From the NCBI GenBank assembly GCA_030428745.1, contig JAUIEG010000172.1:1-6164 (forward strand): a stretch of DNA of 6,164 nt, read 5' to 3'. This DNA is from Alphaproteobacteria bacterium. Lineage in GTDB: Bacteria; Pseudomonadota; Alphaproteobacteria; Caulobacterales; Parvularculaceae. A model generated the notes under the pieces. It was not told where the DNA came from. It did not search any database and was given only the letters and a program-made list of their open reading frames with translations. This document shows, one piece after another, positions 5,827 through 6,164 of the stretch. The position numbers were made by a program, and so were the translations under genes. Each line of letters opens with the position of its first letter. Position 1 is the stretch's first letter.

Positions 5827-5841
5827 TGTTGCATTGCAACA
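5827..5841. promoter_or_regulatory. candidate operator palindrome upstream of the TonB receptor
   Basis: TGTTGC-ATT-GCAACA is a perfect inverted repeat with 6-bp arms and a 3-bp centre. It directly abuts the proposed -35 box (5842-5847) of the receptor gene, where a dimeric HTH regulator could control the promoter. The bound protein is unknown. Confidence 0.45.
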
Positions 5842-5871
5842 TTGTTATGCGTTTAGCGCACTTGTTGTAAT
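5842..5871 (+). promoter_or_regulatory. candidate sigma70-type promoter of the TonB receptor gene
   Basis: TTGTTA (5842-5847, four of six to TTGACA) and TGTAAT (5866-5871, five of six to TATAAT) are 18 bp apart in an AT-rich stretch. Transcription would begin near 5878, giving a leader of about 140 nt before ATG 6019. A repeated TTGTAA (5865 and 5873) offers alternative -10 placements. Confidence 0.4.
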
Positions 5872-5955
5872 TTTGTAACGCTTTACAGCGGAGCGCAGTT
5901 GCCCCGCACTGTGTCGCTAGACGGCGCGTCGGTGGTGAGAGAAAAGGATTCAACG

Positions 5956-6000
5956 CCCGGGTACGTAAGCACCGGGAAAAATGCCCCAACAGGGAGGGGC
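5956..6000 (+). other. two consecutive hairpins in the receptor leader
   Basis: CCCGG (5956-5960) pairs with CCGGG (5972-5976), and GCCCC (5983-5987) pairs with GGGGC (5996-6000). Both are GC-only five-pair stems, spaced six nt apart, ending seven nt before the AGGGG ribosome site (6007-6011). They could influence message stability or translation. No known riboswitch core is recognisable. Confidence 0.35.
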
Positions 6001-6018
6001 CAGATTAGGGGTTACAGG

Positions 6019-6164
6019 ATGAAAGTGAATTCCAAAAAGAATGCATTTGCCGCACGCCTGTTTGCAGGCGCCGCCATTAGTGCGATTGCGGCAACCGGCG
6101 CAGCAGCGCAATCTGACGAGATTGTCGTCACCGCCACCAAGCGCCCGCAAACACTGCAAGAAGT
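6019..6164 (+). CDS. TonB-dependent outer-membrane receptor, N-terminus (partial)
   Basis: Forty-eight codons and two bases are visible before the window ends. Residues 1-30 form a signal peptide: KKNAFAARLF with basic residues, a hydrophobic Ala/Ile core, then an AAA|Q cleavage site after Ala30. The mature protein begins QSDEIVVTATKRPQTLQE, in which EIVVTA (34-39) is a TonB box followed by the KRPQTLQEV entry to the plug domain typical of sphingomonad and caulobacter receptors. Such proteins import siderophores, vitamins, sugars or large organic ligands through a 22-strand barrel, powered by TonB-ExbBD. Start choice rests on AGGGG at 6007-6011, seven nt upstream, and on the signal peptide beginning at this ATG. 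The substrate cannot be told from the N-terminus. It lies beyond the mobile-DNA remnants, so it need not belong with the catabolic genes. Confidence 0.9.
   Translation, partial: MKVNSKKNAFAARLFAGAAISAIAATGAAAQSDEIVVTATKRPQTLQE

Noticed and set aside
5696..5989. 97-codon minus-strand frame
   Set aside because: It covers the receptor promoter and palindrome, is Arg/Cys-rich and has no ribosome site or family motif.
5950..6159. 69-codon minus-strand frame at the right edge
   Set aside because: Antisense to the clear signal peptide and TonB box of the receptor gene.
1..6164. CRISPR array, rRNA or phage structural genes
   Set aside because: No regularly spaced repeats, no rRNA signature and no capsid, tail or terminase-like frames were seen on either strand.

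Overview
The window looks alphaproteobacterial, in the range of sphingomonads, caulobacters and hyphomonads. The evidence is the style of the TonB-dependent receptor start at the right edge (Ala-rich signal peptide, then a DEIVVTATKR TonB box), a tRNA-Val-like 3' half with encoded CCA, and moderately high GC in the genes with AT-richer spacers. This placement is inference from sequence style; no 16S or other marker gene is present.

Region 1 (1-3380) is a tight same-strand catabolic gene run. It holds a single-domain cupin dioxygenase of the 2,4'-dihydroxyacetophenone dioxygenase/ChrR-like type, an MBL-fold hydrolase with a degenerate metal site, a class A FAD aromatic hydroxylase (PheA/TfdB/MhpA type) and a 74-residue DUF2783 protein. 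Spacing is 16 nt, then a 1-nt stop/start overlap, then a 4-nt overlap, so the last three are probably translationally coupled. The hydroxylase plus small partner resembles two-component 3-hydroxyphenylacetate 6-hydroxylases (MhaA/MhaB). The likely job is ring hydroxylation followed by C-C cleavage of an aromatic or aryl ketone; the exact substrate cannot be read from the sequence. A few codons of a possible upstream gene overlap the start of the cupin gene.

Region 2 (3381-4674) holds a spacer with a weak terminator-like hairpin, then a LuxR-type regulator with an N-terminal GAF-like sensor, a PAS-like middle and a clear C-terminal HTH. It has its own strong ribosome binding site and is a good candidate for the local regulator of the catabolic genes.

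Region 3 (4675-5820) has no intact gene but carries traces of a mobile-element boundary. These are the displaced 3' half of a tRNA-Val(CAC) gene from the anticodon stem to CCA (4980-5028) with no 5' half, a minus-strand remnant resembling a tyrosine-recombinase C-terminus that ends 88 bp beyond it, and a stop-riddled minus-strand remnant of an IS3-family transposase C-terminus. Together they look like the end (attR type) of an island integrated at a tRNA, followed by decayed mobile DNA. The catabolic operon and its regulator may therefore be island cargo.

Region 4 (5821-6164) is the promoter, a possible operator palindrome, a roughly 140-nt leader with two hairpins, and the first 48 codons of a TonB-dependent outer-membrane receptor that continues out of the window.
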